64,000 nucleotides of DNA from Sipunculus nudus (GCA_026874595.1 CM049315.1:5394664-5458663), one strand, 5' to 3'. Positions 25,849-39,680 are shown, counted from the stretch's first letter. A program made the numbers and translations. Notes: generated by a model not told the origin, from the sequence alone.

Positions 25849-27550
25849 ATCCTATGGCAGCCCGGCTTGCCTCTCCTGGATCCTATGGCAGCCCGGCATG
25901 CCTCTACCCGATCCTATGGCAGCCCGGCTTGCCTCTACTGGATCCTATGGCAGCCCGACTTGGCTCTACTAGATCCTATGACAGCTTGTCTCTACTAGAT
26001 ACTATGGCAGCCTAGCTTGCCTCTACTAGATCCTATGGCAGCCCGGCTTGTCTCTACTGGATCCTTTGGCAGCCCGGATTCTATTAGATCCTGTGGCAGC
26101 TTGTCTCTACTGGATCCTATGGCAACCCAGCTTGTCTCTACTGGATCCTATGGCAGCCCAGCTTGTCTCTGCTGGATCCTATGGCAGCCCGGCTTGCCTC
26201 TACTAGATACTATGGCAGCTCGGCTTGCCTCTACTGGATCCTATGGCAGCCCGGCTTGCCTCTACTAGATCCTATGGCAGCCCAGCTTATCTCTACTGGA
26301 TCCTATGGCAGCCCGGCTTGCCTCTACTAGATCCTATGGCAGCCCGGCTTGTCTCTACTGGATTCTATGGCAGCCCGGCTTGTCTCTACTGGTTCCTATG
26401 GCAGCCCAGCTTGTCTCTACTGGATCCTATGGCAACCCAGCTTGTCTCTACTGGATCCTATGGCAGCCCAGCTTGTCTCTACTGGATCCTATGGCAGCCC
26501 GGCTTGCCTCTACTAGATACTATGGCAGCCCGGCTTGCCTCTACTGGATCCTATGGTAGCCCAGCTTGTCTCTACTGGATCCTATGGCAGCCCGGCTTGC
26601 CTCTACTAGATCCTATGGCAGCCCGGCTTGTCTCTACTGGATCCTATGGCAGCCCGGCTTGCCTCTACTAGATCCTATGGTAGCCCAGCTTGTCTCTACT
26701 GGATCCTATGGCAGCCCGGCTTGCCTCTACTAGATCCTATGGCAGCCCGGCTTGCCTCTACTAGATCCTATGGCAGCCCGGCTTGGCTCTACTCGATCCT
26801 ATTGCAGCCCGGCTTGCCTCTATAAGATCCTACGGCAGCCTGGTTTGTCTCTACTAGATCCTATGGCAGCCCGGCCTGCCTCTATTTGATCCTATGGCAG
26901 CCCGGCTTGCCTCTACTAGATCCTATGGCAGCCCTGCTTGCCTCTACTAGATCCTATGGCAGCCCGGATTGCCTCTACTAGATCCTATGGCAGCCCGGCT
27001 TGGTTCTACTAGATCCTAAGGCAGCAAGGGCTGCCTCTACTAGATCCTATGGCAGCCCGGCTTGCCTCTACTAGATCCTAAGGCAGCCTGGCTTGCCTCT
27101 ACTAGGTCCTATGGCAGCCCAACTTTCCTCTACTATATCCTATGGAAGCCCGGCTTGCCTCTTCTAGATCCTATGGCAGCCCGGCTTGTCTCTACCGGAT
27201 CCTTTGGCAGCCCGGCTTCTATTAGATCCTATGGCAGCTTGTCTCTACTGGATCCTATTGCAGCCCGGCATGCCTCTACCCGATCCTATGGCAACCCAGC
27301 TTGTCTCTACTGGATCCTATGGCAGCCCAGCTTGTCTCTACTGGATCCTATGGCAGCCCGGCTTGCCTCTACTGGATAATATGGCAGCCCGGCTGGCCTC
27401 TACTAGATCCTATGGTAGCCCAGCTTGTCTCTACTGGATCCTATGGTAGCCCAGCTTGTCTCTACTGGATCCTATGGCAGCCCAGCTTGTCTCTACTGGA
27501 TCCTATGGCAGCCCGGCTTGCCTCTACTGGATAATATGGCAGCCCGGCTG
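25849..27550 (+). repeat. 1,868-bp repeat, second copy, truncated at 1,702 bp
   Basis: This copy follows the first without a break and ends in the middle of a CGGCTGGCCTCTACT unit. There the next 6,574-bp block C copy begins with CTACTGGATCC. The truncation point is the junction of the two block C copies and is placed in register within a monomer. Confidence 0.85.
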
Positions 27551-30500
27551 GCCTCTACTGGATCCTATGGCAGCCCGGCTTGCCTCTACTGGATCCTATG
27601 GCAGCCCGGCTTGCCTCTCCTGGATCCTATGGCAGCCCGGCTTCCCACAAATGGATCCTATGGCAGCCCGGCTAGGCTCTACTAGATCCTATGGCAGCTT
27701 GTCTCTACTAGATACTATGGCAGCCTAGCTTGCCTCTACTAGATCCTATGGCATCCCGGCTTGCCTCTACTGGATCCTATGGCAGCCCGGCTTGGCTCTA
27801 CTAGATCCTATGGAAGCTTGTCTCTACTAGATACTATGGCAGCCTAGCTTGCCTCTACTAGATCCTTTGGCAGCCACGCTTGCCTCTACTAGAACCTATG
27901 GCAGCCTAGCTTGTCTCTACTAGATACTATGGCAGCTTGTCTCTACTAGATACTATGGCAGCCTAGCTTGCCTCTACTAGATCCTATGGCAGCCCGGATT
28001 GCCTCTACTAGATCCTGTGGCAGCCCGGCTTGGTTCTACTAGATCCTAAGGCAGCAAGGGCTGCCTCTACTAGATCCTATGGCAGCCCGGCTTGCCTCTA
28101 CTAGATCCTAAGGCAGCCTGGCTTGCCACTACTAGGTCCTATGGCAGCCCGGCTTGCCTCTACTAGATACTATGGCAGCCCGGCTTGCCTCTACTAGATC
28201 CTATGGCAGCCCTGCTTGCCTCTACTAGATCCTATGGCAGCCCTGCTTGCCTCTACTAGTTCCTATGGCACCCCGGCTTGCCTCTACTAGATCCTATGGC
28301 AGCCCGGCTTGCCTCTACTAGATCCTATGGCAGCCCAACTTTTCCTACTATATCCTATGGCAGCCCGGCTTGCCTCTTCTAGATCATATGGCAGCCCTGC
28401 TTGCCTCTACTAGATCCTATGGCAGCCCTGCTTGCCTCTACTAGATCCTATGGCAGCCCGGCCTGCCTCTACTAGATCCTATGGCAGCCCGGCTTGCCTC
28501 TACTAGATCCTATGGCAGCCCTGCTTGCCTCTACTAGATCCTTTGGCAGCCCGGCTTGCCTCTACTAGATCGTATGGCAGCCCGGCTTGCCTCTACTAGA
28601 TCCTATGGCAGCCCTGCTTGCCTCTACTAGATCCTATGGCAGCCCGGCTTGCCTCTACTAGATCCTATGGCAGCCCGGTTTGCCTCTACTTGATCCTATG
28701 GCAGCCCGCCTTGCCTCTACTGGATCCTAAGGCAGCCCGGCTTGCCTCTACTGGATCCTATGGCAGCCCGGCTTCCCACAAATGGATCCTATGGCAGCCC
28801 GGCTAGGCTCTACTAGATCCTATGGCAGCTTGTCTCTACTAGATACTATGGCAGCCTAGCTTGCCTCTACTAGATCCTATGGCAGCCCGGCTTGCCTCTA
28901 CTGGATCCTATGGCAGCCCGGCCCGGCTCTACTAGATCCTATGGCAGCTTGTCTCTACTAGATACTATGGCAGCCTAGCTTGCCTCTACTAGATCCTAAG
29001 GCAGCCCGGCTTGCCTCTACTAGAACCTATGGCAACCTAGCTTGTCTCTACTAGATACTATGGCAGCTTGTCTCTACTAGATACTATGGCAGCCCGGCTT
29101 GCCTCTACTAGATCCTATGGCAGCCCTGCTTGCCTCTACTAGATCCTATGGCAGCCCTGCTTGCCTCTACTAGTTCCTATGGCAGCCCGGCTTGCCTCTA
29201 CTAGATCCTATGGCAGCCCGGCTTGCCTCTACTAGATCCTATGGCAACCCGGCTTCCCTCTACTAGATCGTATGGCAGCCCGGCTTGCCTCTACTAGATC
29301 CTATGGCAGCCCTGCTTGCCTCTACTAGATCCTATGACAGCCCGGCTTGCCTCTAATAGATCCTATGGCAGCCCGGCTTGCCTCTACTGGATCCTAAGGC
29401 AGCCCGGCTTGCCTCTAGTGGATCCTATGGCAGCCCGGCTTCCCTCAAATGGATCCTATGGCAGCCCGGCTTGGCTCTACTAGATCCTATGGCAGCTTGT
29501 CTCTACTAGATCCTATGGCAGCCCGGCTTGTCTCTACTGGATCCTTTGGCAGCCCGGCTTCTATTAGATCCTATGGCAGCTTGTCTCTACTGGATCCTAT
29601 GGCAGCCCAGCTTTTCTCTACTGGATCTATGGCAGCCCAGCTTGTCTCTACTGGATCCTATGACAGCCCGGCTTGCCTCTACTGGATCCTATGGCAGCCC
29701 GGCTTGCCTCTACTGGATCCAATGGCAGCCCGGCTTGCCTCTCCTGGATCCTATGGCAGCCCGGCTTCCCACAAATGGATCCTATGGCAGCCCGGCTAGG
29801 CTCTACTAGATCCTATGGCAGCTTGTCTCTACTAGATACTATGGCAGCCTAGCTTGCCTCTACTGGATCCTATGGCATCCCGGCTTGCCTCTACTGGATC
29901 CTATGGCAGCCCGGCTTGGCTCTACTAGATCCTATGGAAGCTTGTCTCTACTAGAACCTATGGCAGCCTAGCTTGTCTCTACTAGATACTATGGCAGCTT
30001 GTCTCTACTAGATACTATGGCAGCCCGGCTTGCCTCTACTAGATCCTATGGCAACCCGGCTTCCCTCTACTAGATCGTATGGCAGCCCGGCTTGCCTCTA
30101 CTAGATCCTATGGCAGCCCTGCTTGCCTCTACTAGATCCTATGGCAGCCCGGCTTGCCTCTAATAGATCCTATGGCAGCCCGGCTTGCCTCTACTGGATC
30201 CTAAGGCAGCCCGGCTTGCCTCTAGTGGATCCTATGGCAGCCCGGCTTCCCTCAAATGGATCCTATGGCAGCCCGGCTTGGCTCTACTAGATCCTATGGC
30301 AGCTTGTCTCTACTAGATACTATGGCAGCCTAGCTTGCCTCTACTAGATCCTATGGCAGCCCGGCTTGTCTCTACTGGATCCTTTGGTAGCCCGGCTTCT
30401 ATTAGATCCTATGGCAGCTTGTCTCTACTGGATCCTATGGCAGCCCAGCTTTTCTCTACTGGATCTATGGCAGCCCAGCTTGTCTCTACTGGATCCTATG

Positions 30501-33500
30501 ACAGCCCGGCTTGCCTCTACTGGATCCTATGGCAGCCCGGCTTGCCTCTACTGGATCCTATGGCAGCCCGGCTTGCCTCTCCTGGATCCTATGGCAGCCC
30601 GGCATGCCTCTACCCGATCCTATGGCAGCCCGGCTTGCCTCTACTGGATCCTATGGCAGCCCGACTTGGCTCTACTAGATCCTATGACAGCTTGTCTCTA
30701 CTAGATACTATGGCAGCCTAGCTTGCCTCTACTAGATCCTATGGCAGCCCGGCTTGTCTCTACTGGATCCTTTGGCAGCCCGGATTCTATTAGATCCTGT
30801 GGCAGCTTGTCTCTACTGGATCCTATGGCAACCCAGCTTGTCTCTACTGGATCCTATGGCAGCCCAGCTTGTCTCTGCTGGATCCTATGGCAGCCCGGCT
30901 TGCCTCTACTAGATACTATGGCAGCTCGGCTTGCCTCTACTGGATCCTATGGCAGCCCGGCTTGCCTCTACTAGATCCTATGGCAGCCCAGCTTATCTCT
31001 ACTGGATCCTATGGCAGCCCGGCTTGCCTCTACTAGATCCTATGGCAGCCCGGCTTGTCTCTACTGGATTCTATGGCAGCCCGGCTTGTCTCTACTGGTT
31101 CCTATGGCAGCCCAGCTTGTCTCTACTGGATCCTATGGCAACCCAGCTTGTCTCTACTGGATCCTATGGCAGCCCAGCTTGTCTCTACTGGATCCTATGG
31201 CAGCCCGGCTTGCCTCTACTAGATACTATGGCAGCCCGGCTTGCCTCTACTGGATCCTATGGTAGCCCAGCTTGTCTCTACTGGATCCTATGGCAGCCCG
31301 GCTTGCCTCTACTAGATCCTATGGCAGCCCGGCTTGTCTCTACTGGATCCTATGGCAGCCCGGCTTGCCTCTACTAGATCCTATGGTAGCCCAGCTTGTC
31401 TCTACTGGATCCTATGGCAGCCCGGCTTGCCTCTACTAGATCCTATGGCAGCCCGGCTTGCCTCTACTAGATCCTATGGCAGCCCGGCTTGGCTCTACTC
31501 GATCCTATTGCAGCCCGGCTTGCCTCTATAAGATCCTACGGCAGCCTGGTTTGTCTCTACTAGATCCTATGGCAGCCCGGCCTGCCTCTATTTGATCCTA
31601 TGGCAGCCCGGCTTGCCTCTACTAGATCCTATGGCAGCCCTGCTTGCCTCTACTAGATCCTATGGCAGCCCGGATTGCCTCTACTAGATCCTATGGCAGC
31701 CCGGCTTGGTTCTACTAGATCCTAAGGCAGCAAGGGCTGCCTCTACTAGATCCTATGGCAGCCCGGCTTGCCTCTACTAGATCCTAAGGCAGCCTGGCTT
31801 GCCTCTACTAGGTCCTATGGCAGCCCAACTTTCCTCTACTATATCCTATGGAAGCCCGGCTTGCCTCTTCTAGATCCTATGGCAGCCCGGCTTGTCTCTA
31901 CCGGATCCTTTGGCAGCCCGGCTTCTATTAGATCCTATGGCAGCTTGTCTCTACTGGATCCTATTGCAGCCCGGCATGCCTCTACCCGATCCTATGGCAA
32001 CCCAGCTTGTCTCTACTGGATCCTATGGCAGCCCAGCTTGTCTCTACTGGATCCTATGGCAGCCCGGCTTGCCTCTACTGGATAATATGGCAGCCCGGCT
32101 GGCCTCTACTAGATCCTATGGTAGCCCAGCTTGTCTCTACTGGATCCTATGGTAGCCCAGCTTGTCTCTACTGGATCCTATGGCAGCCCAGCTTGTCTCT
32201 ACTGGATCCTATGGCAGCCCGGCTTGCCTCTACTGGATAATATGGCAGCCCGGCTGGCCTCTACTAGATCCTATGGTAGCCCAGCTTGTCTCTACTGGAT
32301 CCTATGGCAGCCCGGCTTGCCTCTACTAGATCCTATGGCAGCCCGGCTTGTCTCTACTGGATCCTATGGCAGCCCGGCTTGCCTCTACTGGATCCTATGG
32401 CAGACCTGCTTGCCTCTACTAGATCCTATGGCAGCCCGGCTTGCCTCTCCTGGATCCTATGGCAGCCCGGCATGCCTCTACCCGATCCTATGGCAGCCCG
32501 GCTTGCCTCTACTGGATCCTATGGCAGCCCGACTTGGCTCTACTAGATCCTATGACAGCTTGTCTCTACTAGATACTATGGCAGCCTAGCTTGCCTCTAC
32601 TAGATCCTATGGCAGCCCGGCTTGTCTCTACTGGATCCTTTGGCAGCCCGGATTCTATTAGATCCTGTGGCAGCTTGTCTCTACTGGATCCTATGGCAAC
32701 CCAGCTTGTCTCTACTGGATCCTATGGCAGCCCAGCTTGTCTCTGCTGGATCCTATGGCAGCCCGGCTTGCCTCTACTAGATACTATGGCAGCTCGGCTT
32801 GCCTCTACTGGATCCTATGGCAGCCCGGCTTGCCTCTACTAGATCCTATGGCAGCCCAGCTTATCTCTACTGGATCCTATGGCAGCCCGGCTTGCCTCTA
32901 CTAGATCCTATGGCAGCCCGGCTTGTCTCTACTGGATTCTATGGCAGCCCGGCTTGTCTCTACTGGTTCCTATGGCAGCCCAGCTTGTCTCTACTGGATC
33001 CTATGGCAACCCAGCTTGTCTCTACTGGATCCTATGGCAGCCCAGCTTGTCTCTACTGGATCCTATGGCAGCCCGGCTTGCCTCTACTAGATACTATGGC
33101 AGCCCGGCTTGCCTCTACTGGATCCTATGGTAGCCCAGCTTGTCTCTACTGGATCCTATGGCAGCCCGGCTTGCCTCTACTAGATCCTATGGCAGCCCGG
33201 CTTGTCTCTACTGGATCCTATGGCAGCCCGGCTTGCCTCTACTAGATCCTATGGTAGCCCAGCTTGTCTCTACTGGATCCTATGGCAGCCCGGCTTGCCT
33301 CTACTAGATCCTATGGCAGCCCGGCTTGCCTCTACTAGATCCTATGGCAGCCCGGCTTGGCTCTACTCGATCCTATTGCAGCCCGGCTTGCCTCTATAAG
33401 ATCCTACGGCAGCCTGGTTTGTCTCTACTAGATCCTATGGCAGCCCGGCCTGCCTCTATTTGATCCTATGGCAGCCCGGCTTGCCTCTACTAGATCCTAT

Positions 33501-34133
33501 GGCAGCCCTGCTTGCCTCTACTAGATCCTATGGCAGCCCGGATTGCCTCTACTAGATCCTATGGCAGCCCGGCTTGGTTCTACTAGATCCTAAGGCAGCA
33601 AGGGCTGCCTCTACTAGATCCTATGGCAGCCCGGCTTGCCTCTACTAGATCCTAAGGCAGCCTGGCTTGCCTCTACTAGGTCCTATGGCAGCCCAACTTT
33701 CCTCTACTATATCCTATGGAAGCCCGGCTTGCCTCTTCTAGATCCTATGGCAGCCCGGCTTGTCTCTACCGGATCCTTTGGCAGCCCGGCTTCTATTAGA
33801 TCCTATGGCAGCTTGTCTCTACTGGATCCTATTGCAGCCCGGCATGCCTCTACCCGATCCTATGGCAACCCAGCTTGTCTCTACTGGATCCTATGGCAGC
33901 CCAGCTTGTCTCTACTGGATCCTATGGCAGCCCGGCTTGCCTCTACTGGATAATATGGCAGCCCGGCTGGCCTCTACTAGATCCTATGGTAGCCCAGCTT
34001 GTCTCTACTGGATCCTATGGTAGCCCAGCTTGTCTCTACTGGATCCTATGGCAGCCCAGCTTGTCTCTACTGGATCCTATGGCAGCCCGGCTTGCCTCTA
34101 CTGGATAATATGGCAGCCCGGCTGGCCTCTACT
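27551..34133 (+). repeat. block C, 6,574-bp higher-order unit, copy 2
   Basis: This copy matches 20977-27550 at a constant 6,574-bp offset and continues to 34133, nine bases past the expected end because the joining monomers are alike. It carries one complete 1,868-bp unit at 30555-32422 and runs on into a second at 32423. Copies this similar are either very recent or could partly reflect assembly of a hard region. Confidence 0.9.
30555..32422 (+). repeat. 1,868-bp higher-order repeat unit
   Basis: This full-length unit matches 23981-25848 at an offset of 6,574 bp and the next unit at an offset of 1,868 bp. The CTCTATAAG landmark is at 31525, the CAGCAAGGG landmark near 31727 and the paired GGATAAT units near 32081 and 32236. 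Confidence 0.88.
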
Positions 34134-34290
34134 AGATCCTATGGTAGCCCAGCTTGTCTCTACTGGATCCTATGGCAGCCCGGCTTGCCTCTACTAGATC
34201 CTATGGCAGCCCGGCTTGTCTCTACTGGATCCTATGGCAGCCCGGCTTGCCTCTACTGGATCCTATGGCAGACCTGCTTGCCTCTACTAG
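32423..34290 (+). repeat. 1,868-bp higher-order repeat unit
   Basis: This is a second full unit in direct tandem. Its left 1.7 kb belongs to block C copy 2, and the rest extends beyond the 6,574-bp duplication, so at least one more unit was present in this copy than in copy 1. The CTCTATAAG landmark is at 33393. Confidence 0.88.
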
Positions 34291-35280
34291 ATCCTATGGC
34301 AGCCCGGCTTGCCTCTCCTGGATCCTATGGCAGCCCGGCATGCCTCTACCCGATCCTATGGCAGCCCGGCTTGCCTCTACTGGATCCTATGGCAGCCCGA
34401 CTTGGCTCTACTAGATCCTATGACAGCTTGTCTCTACTAGATACTATGGCAGCCTAGCTTGCCTCTACTAGATCCTATGGCAGCCCGGCTTGTCTCTACT
34501 GGATCCTTTGGCAGCCCGGATTCTATTAGATCCTGTGGCAGCTTGTCTCTACTGGATCCTATGGCAACCCAGCTTGTCTCTACTGGATCCTATGGCAGCC
34601 CAGCTTGTCTCTGCTGGATCCTATGGCAGCCCGGCTTGCCTCTACTAGATACTATGGCAGCTCGGCTTGCCTCTACTGGATCCTATGGCAGCCCGGCTTG
34701 CCTCTACTAGATCCTATGGCAGCCCAGCTTATCTCTACTGGATCCTATGGCAGCCCGGCTTGCCTCTACTAGATCCTATGGCAGCCCGGCTTGTCTCTAC
34801 TGGATTCTATGGCAGCCCGGCTTGTCTCTACTGGTTCCTATGGCAGCCCAGCTTGTCTCTACTGGATCCTATGGCAGCCCAGCTTGTCTCTACTGGATCC
34901 TAAGGCAGCCCGGCTTGCCTCTACTAGATACTATGGCAGCCCGGCTTGCCTCTACTGGATCCTATGGCAACCCAGCTTGTCTCTACTGGATCCTATGGCA
35001 GCCCAGCTTGTCTCTACTGGATCCTATGGCAGCCCGGCTTGCCTCTACTAGATACTATGGCAGCCCGGCTTGCCTCTACTGGATCCTATGGTAGCCCAGC
35101 TTGTCTCTACTGGATCCTATGGCAGCCCGGCTTGCCTCTACTAGATCCTATGGCAGCCCGGCTTGTCTCTACTGGATCCTATGGCAGCCCGGCTTGCCTC
35201 TACTAGATCCTATGGTAGCCCAGCTTGTCTCTACTGGATCCTATGGCAGCCCGGCTTGCCTCTACTAGATCCTATGGCAG
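34291..35280 (+). repeat. 1,868-bp repeat, truncated copy with a three-unit insertion
   Basis: This copy follows the preceding unit at 1,868-bp spacing to about 34876. It then carries three extra monomers (93 bp, including CTAAGGCAGCCCGG), after which the spacing is 1,961 bp up to about 35280. It ends there and passes into the CCCTGC / CTTTGGCAG segment that opens the third block C version. Confidence 0.8.
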
Positions 35281-35590
35281 CCCTGCTTGCCTCTACTAGA
35301 TCCTTTGGCAGCCCGGCTTGCCTCTACTAGATCGTATGGCAGCCCGGCTTGCCTCTACTAGATCCTATGGCAGCCCTGCTTGCCTCTACTAGATCCTATG
35401 GCAGCCCGGCTTGCCTCTACTAGATCCTATGGCAGCCCTGCTTGCCTCTACTAGATCCTTTGGCAGCCCGGCTTGCCTCTACTAGATCGTATGGCAGCCC
35501 GGCTTGCCTCTACTAGATCCTATGGCAGCCCTGCTTGCCTCTACTAGATCCTATGGCAGCCCGGCTTGCCTCTACTAGATCCTATGGCAG
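35281..35590 (+). repeat. five-monomer tandem duplication (2 x 155 bp)
   Basis: Sequence 35281-35435 is repeated at 35436-35590, including the CTTTGGCAG and TCGTATGG units. The corresponding places near 13190, 21950, 28520 and 16543 have the five-unit set once. This is therefore a small, recent and in-register expansion. Confidence 0.85.
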
Positions 35591-36942
35591 CCCGGTTTGC
35601 CTCTACTTGATCCTATGGCAGCCCGCCTTGCCTCTACTGGATCCTAAGGCAGCCCGGCTTGCCTCTACTGGATCCTATGGCAGCCCGGCTTCCCACAAAT
35701 GGATCCTATGGCAGCCCGGCTAGGCTCTACTAGATCCTATGGCAGCTTGTCTCTACTAGATACTATGGCAGCCTAGCTTGCCTCTACTAGATCCTATGGC
35801 AGCCCGGCTTGCCTCTACTGGATCCTATGGCAGCCCGGCCCGGCTCTACTAGATCCTATGGCAGCTTGTCTCTACTAGATACTATGGCAGCCTAGCTTGC
35901 CTCTACTAGATCCTAAGGCAGCCCGGCTTGCCTCTACTAGAACCTATGGCAACCTAGCTTGTCTCTACTAGATACTATGGCAGCTTGTCTCTACTAGATA
36001 CTATGGCAGCCCGGCTTGCCTCTACTAGATCCTATGGCAGCCCTGCTTGCCTCTACTAGATCCTATGGCAGCCCTGCTTGCCTCTACTAGTTCCTATGGC
36101 AGCCCGGCTTGCCTCTACTAGATCCTATGGCAGCCCGGCTTGCCTCTACTAGATCCTATGGCAACCCGGCTTCCCTCTACTAGATCGTATGGCAGCCCGG
36201 CTTGCCTCTACTAGATCCTATGGCAGCCCTGCTTGCCTCTACTAGATCCTATGACAGCCCGGCTTGCCTCTAATAGATCCTATGGCAGCCCGGCTTGCCT
36301 CTACTGGATCCTAAGGCAGCCCGGCTTGCCTCTAGTGGATCCTATGGCAGCCCGGCTTCCCTCAAATGGATCCTATGGCAGCCCGGCTTGGCTCTACTAG
36401 ATCCTATGGCAGCTTGTCTCTACTAGATCCTATGGCAGCCCGGCTTGTCTCTACTGGATCCTTTGGCAGCCCGGCTTCTATTAGATCCTATGGCAGCTTG
36501 TCTCTACTGGATCCTATGGCAGCCCAGCTTTTCTCTACTGGATCTATGGCAGCCCAGCTTGTCTCTACTGGATCCTATGACAGCCCGGCTTGCCTCTACT
36601 GGATCCTATGGCAGCCCGGCTTGCCTCTACTGGATCCAATGGCAGCCCGGCTTGCCTCTCCTGGATCCTATGGCAGCCCGGCTTCCCACAAATGGATCCT
36701 ATGGCAGCCCGGCTAGGCTCTACTAGATCCTATGGCAGCTTGTCTCTACTAGATACTATGGCAGCCTAGCTTGCCTCTACTGGATCCTATGGCATCCCGG
36801 CTTGCCTCTACTGGATCCTATGGCAGCCCGGCTTGGCTCTACTAGATCCTATGGAAGCTTGTCTCTACTAGAACCTATGGCAGCCTAGCTTGTCTCTACT
36901 AGATACTATGGCAGCTTGTCTCTACTAGATACTATGGCAGCC
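35436..36942 (+). repeat. block C version 3, left part
   Basis: This segment matches 28519-30025 at an offset of 6,917 bp, with the ACAAATGG, TCAAATGG and truncated-unit cassette landmarks in the same order. It holds no gene. Homology is interrupted at about 36942 by an eleven-monomer insertion. Confidence 0.85.
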
Positions 36943-37283
36943 TAGCTTGCCTCTACTAGATCCTATGGCAGCCCGGATTGCCTCTACTAGATCCTGTGGC
37001 AGCCCGGCTTGGTTCTACTAGATCCTAAGGCAGCAAGGGCTGCCTCTACTAGATCCTATGGCAGCCCGGCTTGCCTCTACTAGATCCTAAGGCAGCCTGG
37101 CTTGCCACTACTAGGTCCTATGGCAGCCCGGCTTGCCTCTACTAGATACTATGGCAGCCCGGCTTGCCTCTACTAGATCCTATGGCAGCCCTGCTTGCCT
37201 CTACTAGATCCTATGGCAGCCCTGCTTGCCTCTACTAGTTCCTATGGCAGCCCGGCTTGCCTCTACTAGATCCTATGGCAGCC
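36943..37283 (+). repeat. eleven-monomer insertion (341 bp)
   Basis: Relative to block C copies 1 and 2, version 3 has 341 extra bases here, shifting the offset from 6,917 to 7,258 bp. The insert contains the CCCGGATTGCC, CTTGGTTCTACTAG and CAGCAAGGGCTGCC units and resembles the segments near 11510-11840 and 20250-20590. The other copies may instead have lost it. Confidence 0.8.
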
Positions 37284-37812
37284 CGGCTTGCCTCTACTAG
37301 ATCCTATGGCAACCCGGCTTCCCTCTACTAGATCGTATGGCAGCCCGGCTTGCCTCTACTAGATCCTATGGCAGCCCTGCTTGCCTCTACTAGATCCTAT
37401 GGCAGCCCGGCTTGCCTCTAATAGATCCTATGGCAGCCCGGCTTGCCTCTACTGGATCCTAAGGCAGCCCGGCTTGCCTCTAGTGGATCCTATGGCAGCC
37501 CGGCTTCCCTCAAATGGATCCTATGGCAGCCCGGCTTGGCTCTACTAGATCCTATGGCAGCTTGTCTCTACTAGATACTATGGCAGCCTAGCTTGCCTCT
37601 ACTAGATCCTATGGCAGCCCGGCTTGTCTCTACTGGATCCTTTGGTAGCCCGGCTTCTATTAGATCCTATGGCAGCTTGTCTCTACTGGATCCTATGGCA
37701 GCCCAGCTTTTCTCTACTGGATCTATGGCAGCCCAGCTTGTCTCTACTGGATCCTATGACAGCCCGGCTTGCCTCTACTGGATCCTATGGCAGCCCGGCT
37801 TGCCTCTACTGG

Positions 37813-39680
37813 ATCCTATGGCAGCCCGGCTTGCCTCTCCTGGATCCTATGGCAGCCCGGCATGCCTCTACCCGATCCTATGGCAGCCCGGCTTGCCTCT
37901 ACTGGATCCTATGGCAGCCCGACTTGGCTCTACTAGATCCTATGACAGCTTGTCTCTACTAGATACTATGGCAGCCTAGCTTGCCTCTACTAGATCCTAT
38001 GGCAGCCCGGCTTGTCTCTACTGGATCCTTTGGCAGCCCGGATTCTATTAGATCCTGTGGCAGCTTGTCTCTACTGGATCCTATGGCAACCCAGCTTGTC
38101 TCTACTGGATCCTATGGCAGCCCAGCTTGTCTCTGCTGGATCCTATGGCAGCCCGGCTTGCCTCTACTAGATACTATGGCAGCTCGGCTTGCCTCTACTG
38201 GATCCTATGGCAGCCCGGCTTGCCTCTACTAGATCCTATGGCAGCCCAGCTTATCTCTACTGGATCCTATGGCAGCCCGGCTTGCCTCTACTAGATCCTA
38301 TGGCAGCCCGGCTTGTCTCTACTGGATTCTATGGCAGCCCGGCTTGTCTCTACTGGTTCCTATGGCAGCCCAGCTTGTCTCTACTGGATCCTATGGCAAC
38401 CCAGCTTGTCTCTACTGGATCCTATGGCAGCCCAGCTTGTCTCTACTGGATCCTATGGCAGCCCGGCTTGCCTCTACTAGATACTATGGCAGCCCGGCTT
38501 GCCTCTACTGGATCCTATGGTAGCCCAGCTTGTCTCTACTGGATCCTATGGCAGCCCGGCTTGCCTCTACTAGATCCTATGGCAGCCCGGCTTGTCTCTA
38601 CTGGATCCTATGGCAGCCCGGCTTGCCTCTACTAGATCCTATGGTAGCCCAGCTTGTCTCTACTGGATCCTATGGCAGCCCGGCTTGCCTCTACTAGATC
38701 CTATGGCAGCCCGGCTTGCCTCTACTAGATCCTATGGCAGCCCGGCTTGGCTCTACTCGATCCTATTGCAGCCCGGCTTGCCTCTATAAGATCCTACGGC
38801 AGCCTGGTTTGTCTCTACTAGATCCTATGGCAGCCCGGCCTGCCTCTATTTGATCCTATGGCAGCCCGGCTTGCCTCTACTAGATCCTATGGCAGCCCTG
38901 CTTGCCTCTACTAGATCCTATGGCAGCCCGGATTGCCTCTACTAGATCCTATGGCAGCCCGGCTTGGTTCTACTAGATCCTAAGGCAGCAAGGGCTGCCT
39001 CTACTAGATCCTATGGCAGCCCGGCTTGCCTCTACTAGATCCTAAGGCAGCCTGGCTTGCCTCTACTAGGTCCTATGGCAGCCCAACTTTCCTCTACTAT
39101 ATCCTATGGAAGCCCGGCTTGCCTCTTCTAGATCCTATGGCAGCCCGGCTTGTCTCTACCGGATCCTTTGGCAGCCCGGCTTCTATTAGATCCTATGGCA
39201 GCTTGTCTCTACTGGATCCTATTGCAGCCCGGCATGCCTCTACCCGATCCTATGGCAACCCAGCTTGTCTCTACTGGATCCTATGGCAGCCCAGCTTGTC
39301 TCTACTGGATCCTATGGCAGCCCGGCTTGCCTCTACTGGATAATATGGCAGCCCGGCTGGCCTCTACTAGATCCTATGGTAGCCCAGCTTGTCTCTACTG
39401 GATCCTATGGTAGCCCAGCTTGTCTCTACTGGATCCTATGGCAGCCCAGCTTGTCTCTACTGGATCCTATGGCAGCCCGGCTTGCCTCTACTGGATAATA
39501 TGGCAGCCCGGCTGGCCTCTACTAGATCCTATGGTAGCCCAGCTTGTCTCTACTGGATCCTATGGCAGCCCGGCTTGCCTCTACTAGATCCTATGGCAGC
39601 CCGGCTTGTCTCTACTGGATCCTATGGCAGCCCGGCTTGCCTCTACTGGATCCTATGGCAGACCTGCTTGCCTCTACTAG
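37813..39680 (+). repeat. 1,868-bp higher-order repeat unit
   Basis: This full unit is equivalent to 30555-32422 at an offset of 7,258 bp. It is followed directly by an expanded copy at 39681. The CTCTATAAG landmark is at 38783 and the CAGCAAGGG landmark near 38985. Confidence 0.88.

Larger units (their letters stand above)
20977..27550 (+). repeat. block C, 6,574-bp higher-order unit, copy 1
   Basis: This segment is followed immediately by a second copy starting at 27551, a perfect head-to-tail tandem of 6,574 bp (212 x 31 + 2). It holds four types of sub-repeat: truncated-unit cassettes, ACAAATGG and TCAAATGG units, the CTACTTGATCC landmark, and from 23981 the 1,868-bp higher-order repeat. 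I saw no base differences from copy 2 in the parts compared. Confidence 0.9.
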
